Assembly: GCA_038231615.1 (NCBI GenBank)
Contig: JBBRLA010000512.1
Location: forward strand, 1-6,447
Source: JBBRLA01 sp038231615
GTDB taxonomy: Bacteria; Myxococcota_A; Polyangia; Palsa-1104; JAEUJZ01
DNA length: 6,447 nt
Reading direction: 5' to 3'
Each line of letters starts with the position of its first letter. Within the stretch, counting starts at the first letter, position 1. The translations under genes and the position numbers were made by a program. The notes under the pieces were generated by a model, which saw nothing but the letters and a program-made list of their open reading frames with translations, was not told where the DNA came from and did no database searches. Shown here piece by piece: positions 5,345 through 6,447 of the stretch.

Positions 5345-6102
5345 CTTCCGCCCCGCCTCCACCGCCCTGGCAAGCGCGCCACCTGAAGTTGGAGGAAGAA
5401 CGGAACCGAACGAGTCTCCGGCCCGGCGAATGCAAGACCGAGCTGGTCCGCAGGCTTGCGGGCCTGGCGCAGAAAAGGCATTGCTCACCAGCGGTAGTTG
5501 GCTGGCTTCAGGCGCAGACGTACATCAAGATCTGGAAGGCGGGCAGAAAGATCATCACCTTCAGCGAGAACGCTGACGGTCGCTTCCGCGAGCATCCCGC
5601 CCTGCGCCTGTGTGGCCTGTCCAACCTGGACGACGGAGCGTTGCTGACGCTGAGCATCGAAGTGGACGGCAAGAAAGACCGGTTGCTCAGCTACAGCATC
5701 GGTATCCTGGGGACCGCCCGAGGCGGCGGGCCCCCCTGGTACGCCCGCGTCGATCTTCACGAGGAGGGAGACGAGGACTTGCGGGGAGATTGCCACGGAG
5801 GGTTCTGCAATCACCCACTGCTCCACTGCCACACTGGAATGGACCCCAGCACGAAGGAGCGGCCCGAAGTTCGGGCCCCCCTGCCCTGGCTCATGCCCTG
5901 GGAGGCCCTGGAGTGGCTGCTCGCCACGGCAGACCCGGTCCTGGAACCGGAGCCAAGGCCGGCCCCGCGCGTTGATCTGAATGACGACAAGAGTGTCACC
6001 TACTGGGCCCAGCGCCTCTCGATCAGCCGGGAGCGGCTGAAGAACCTGGTGATTGAGGTGGGTCCGCTGGTTCATGCAGTGAAGCGACGCCTCCAAGAGT
6101 AG
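5341..6102 (+). CDS. Cys/His-rich hypothetical with C-terminal DUF3606-like domain, 253 aa
   Basis: Starts with GTG 5341 overlapping the previous stop (GTGA); no closer ATG fits. After a Pro-rich N-terminus, residues 30-65 are basic and helical. Residues 99-140 form alternating strands (GALLTLSIEVDG, LLSYSIGILG, WYARVDLHEE). A dense cluster follows at 151-164: Cys151, His152, Cys156, His158, His162, Cys163, His164 (DCHGGFCNHPLLHCH), a candidate metal site or active centre. After LPWLMPWEALEWLL (181-194) and a Pro linker, residues 211-251 (VDLNDDKSVTYWAQRLSIS, then VGPLVHAVKRRL) match the small DUF3606 family, usually a stand-alone protein of about 60 aa and unknown function. The N-terminal domain is unassigned. 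As the last gene of the ATPase operon it could be the effector or the target-binding part (inference). Confidence 0.9.
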   Translation: MTSAPPPPPWQARHLKLEEERNRTSLRPGECKTELVRRLAGLAQKRHCSPAVVGWLQAQTYIKIWKAGRKIITFSENADGRFREHPALRLCGLSNLDDGALLTLSIEVDGKKDRLLSYSIGILGTARGGGPPWYARVDLHEEGDEDLRGDCHGGFCNHPLLHCHTGMDPSTKERPEVRAPLPWLMPWEALEWLLATADPVLEPEPRPAPRVDLNDDKSVTYWAQRLSISRERLKNLVIEVGPLVHAVKRRLQE

Positions 6103-6122
6103 AGGGCGGGGCGAGTCCCTCT
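6101..6122 (+). terminator. Weak hairpin after the ATPase operon
   Basis: AGAGGG (6101-6106, overlapping the TAG stop at 6100-6102) can pair with CCCTCT (6117-6122) across a 10-nt loop. The stem is short and no T-run follows. The 94-bp gap before the next ATG also holds a 10-bp AT-rich palindrome, AAGATATCTT (6132-6141). Neither is a convincing terminator. Confidence 0.2.
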
Positions 6123-6196
6123 TCAAGAACAAAGATATCTTCTGAAATCATTGCGGCGGCCCTTGATCTGCGCTTCCTGGTGCTGACATCAGGCCC

Positions 6197-6447
6197 ATGC
6201 TGATGACCAAACTCAAAGCCCTGATTGCTCGATCCCTGGCCTTCCAGCGCGATGTGACACTGATACTCGCGCCCCTTTCTCAGCCCCCCTCTCCGACGGG
6301 GGCGATGGGGGGTGACACACCGATCGCGGCGGTCGGCGTCCCGGAGCCGACGACGCCCAGGGGCCCGAAGCCCGCGGCAGCACCCAGACAGAACACCCGC
6401 CGTGCCCGCCGATCGCGATCGGCCCCCACCGCCGGCCTGGATCCCGC
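6197..6447 (+). CDS. N-terminal part of a small basic, Pro/Ala-rich protein (3' truncated by window)
   Basis: From ATG 6197 (or the in-frame ATG 6203) the frame is open for 83 codons to the window edge. It begins MLMTKLKALIARSLAFQRDV, a helical amphipathic start, then becomes Pro/Gly/Ala-rich (QPPSPTGAMGG) and then very basic (QNTRRARRSRSAP). The arrangement of a short helix and a basic flexible stretch before a possible further domain (TAGLDP) suggests a nucleic-acid-binding protein. No family is recognised and the ribosome-binding site is weak, so the start is uncertain. Confidence 0.5.
   Translation, partial: MLMTKLKALIARSLAFQRDVTLILAPLSQPPSPTGAMGGDTPIAAVGVPEPTTPRGPKPAAAPRQNTRRARRSRSAPTAGLDP
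6408..6423. repeat. 16-bp perfect palindrome in the terminal gene
   Basis: GCCGATCG is followed directly by its reverse complement CGATCGGC. It lies within the basic region of the terminal reading frame. GATC-rich words are common throughout the window, so this may be composition rather than a protein site. Confidence 0.3.

Noticed and set aside
5485..6132. 215-aa minus-strand frame opposite the DUF3606-like gene
   Set aside because: Antisense shadow; the plus strand shows a recognisable domain and overlapping-start coupling.

Overview
This GC-rich bacterial window (proteobacterial in style, lineage not resolvable from sequence alone) carries compact operons of mostly uncharacterised accessory genes. 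Genes are joined by ATGA/GTGA or near-zero junctions. No rRNA, tRNA, CRISPR array or intact insertion sequence is visible.

Layout. (1) 1-111: C-terminal tail of a basic protein of unknown identity, followed at once by a perfect hairpin. (2) 380-2061, plus strand: a two-gene operon with a 4-bp ATGA overlap. It encodes a 225-aa protein and a 335-aa protein with a His-Pro-Ala-Gly repeat linker; neither family is recognised. (3) 2062-2227: convergent intergenic region with a strong GC-rich inverted repeat that could terminate both flanking operons. (4) 3268-2228, minus strand: a two-gene operon, a 122-aa helical hypothetical followed by a 222-aa protein whose motif order (GDLL, HVGV, then a late TCATFV cysteine) suggests a circularly permuted NlpC/P60 (YiiX/LRAT-like) papain-fold enzyme. 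(5) 3281-3698: a divergent, gene-poor spacer with apparent remnants of a PIN-domain gene (plus strand) and of an XRE-type helix-turn-helix (minus strand). (6) 3699-6102, plus strand: a three-gene, translationally coupled operon. It encodes a 367-aa P-loop ATPase with STAND/KAP-like features, a 181-aa protein resembling a domain remembered from STAND/TPR proteins, and a 253-aa protein with a Cys/His cluster and a C-terminal DUF3606-like domain. (7) 6197-6447: N-terminal part of a small basic protein running off the window.

The most interesting unit is the ATPase operon of region 6, possibly acting with the divergent papain-fold operon of region 4. By analogy with multi-component NTP-dependent conflict systems, the ATPase would be a switch, the 181-aa protein an adaptor or sensor, and the DUF3606-fusion protein or the permuted NlpC/P60-like protein an effector. 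That functional link is inference from gene order and motifs; no function is demonstrated here.
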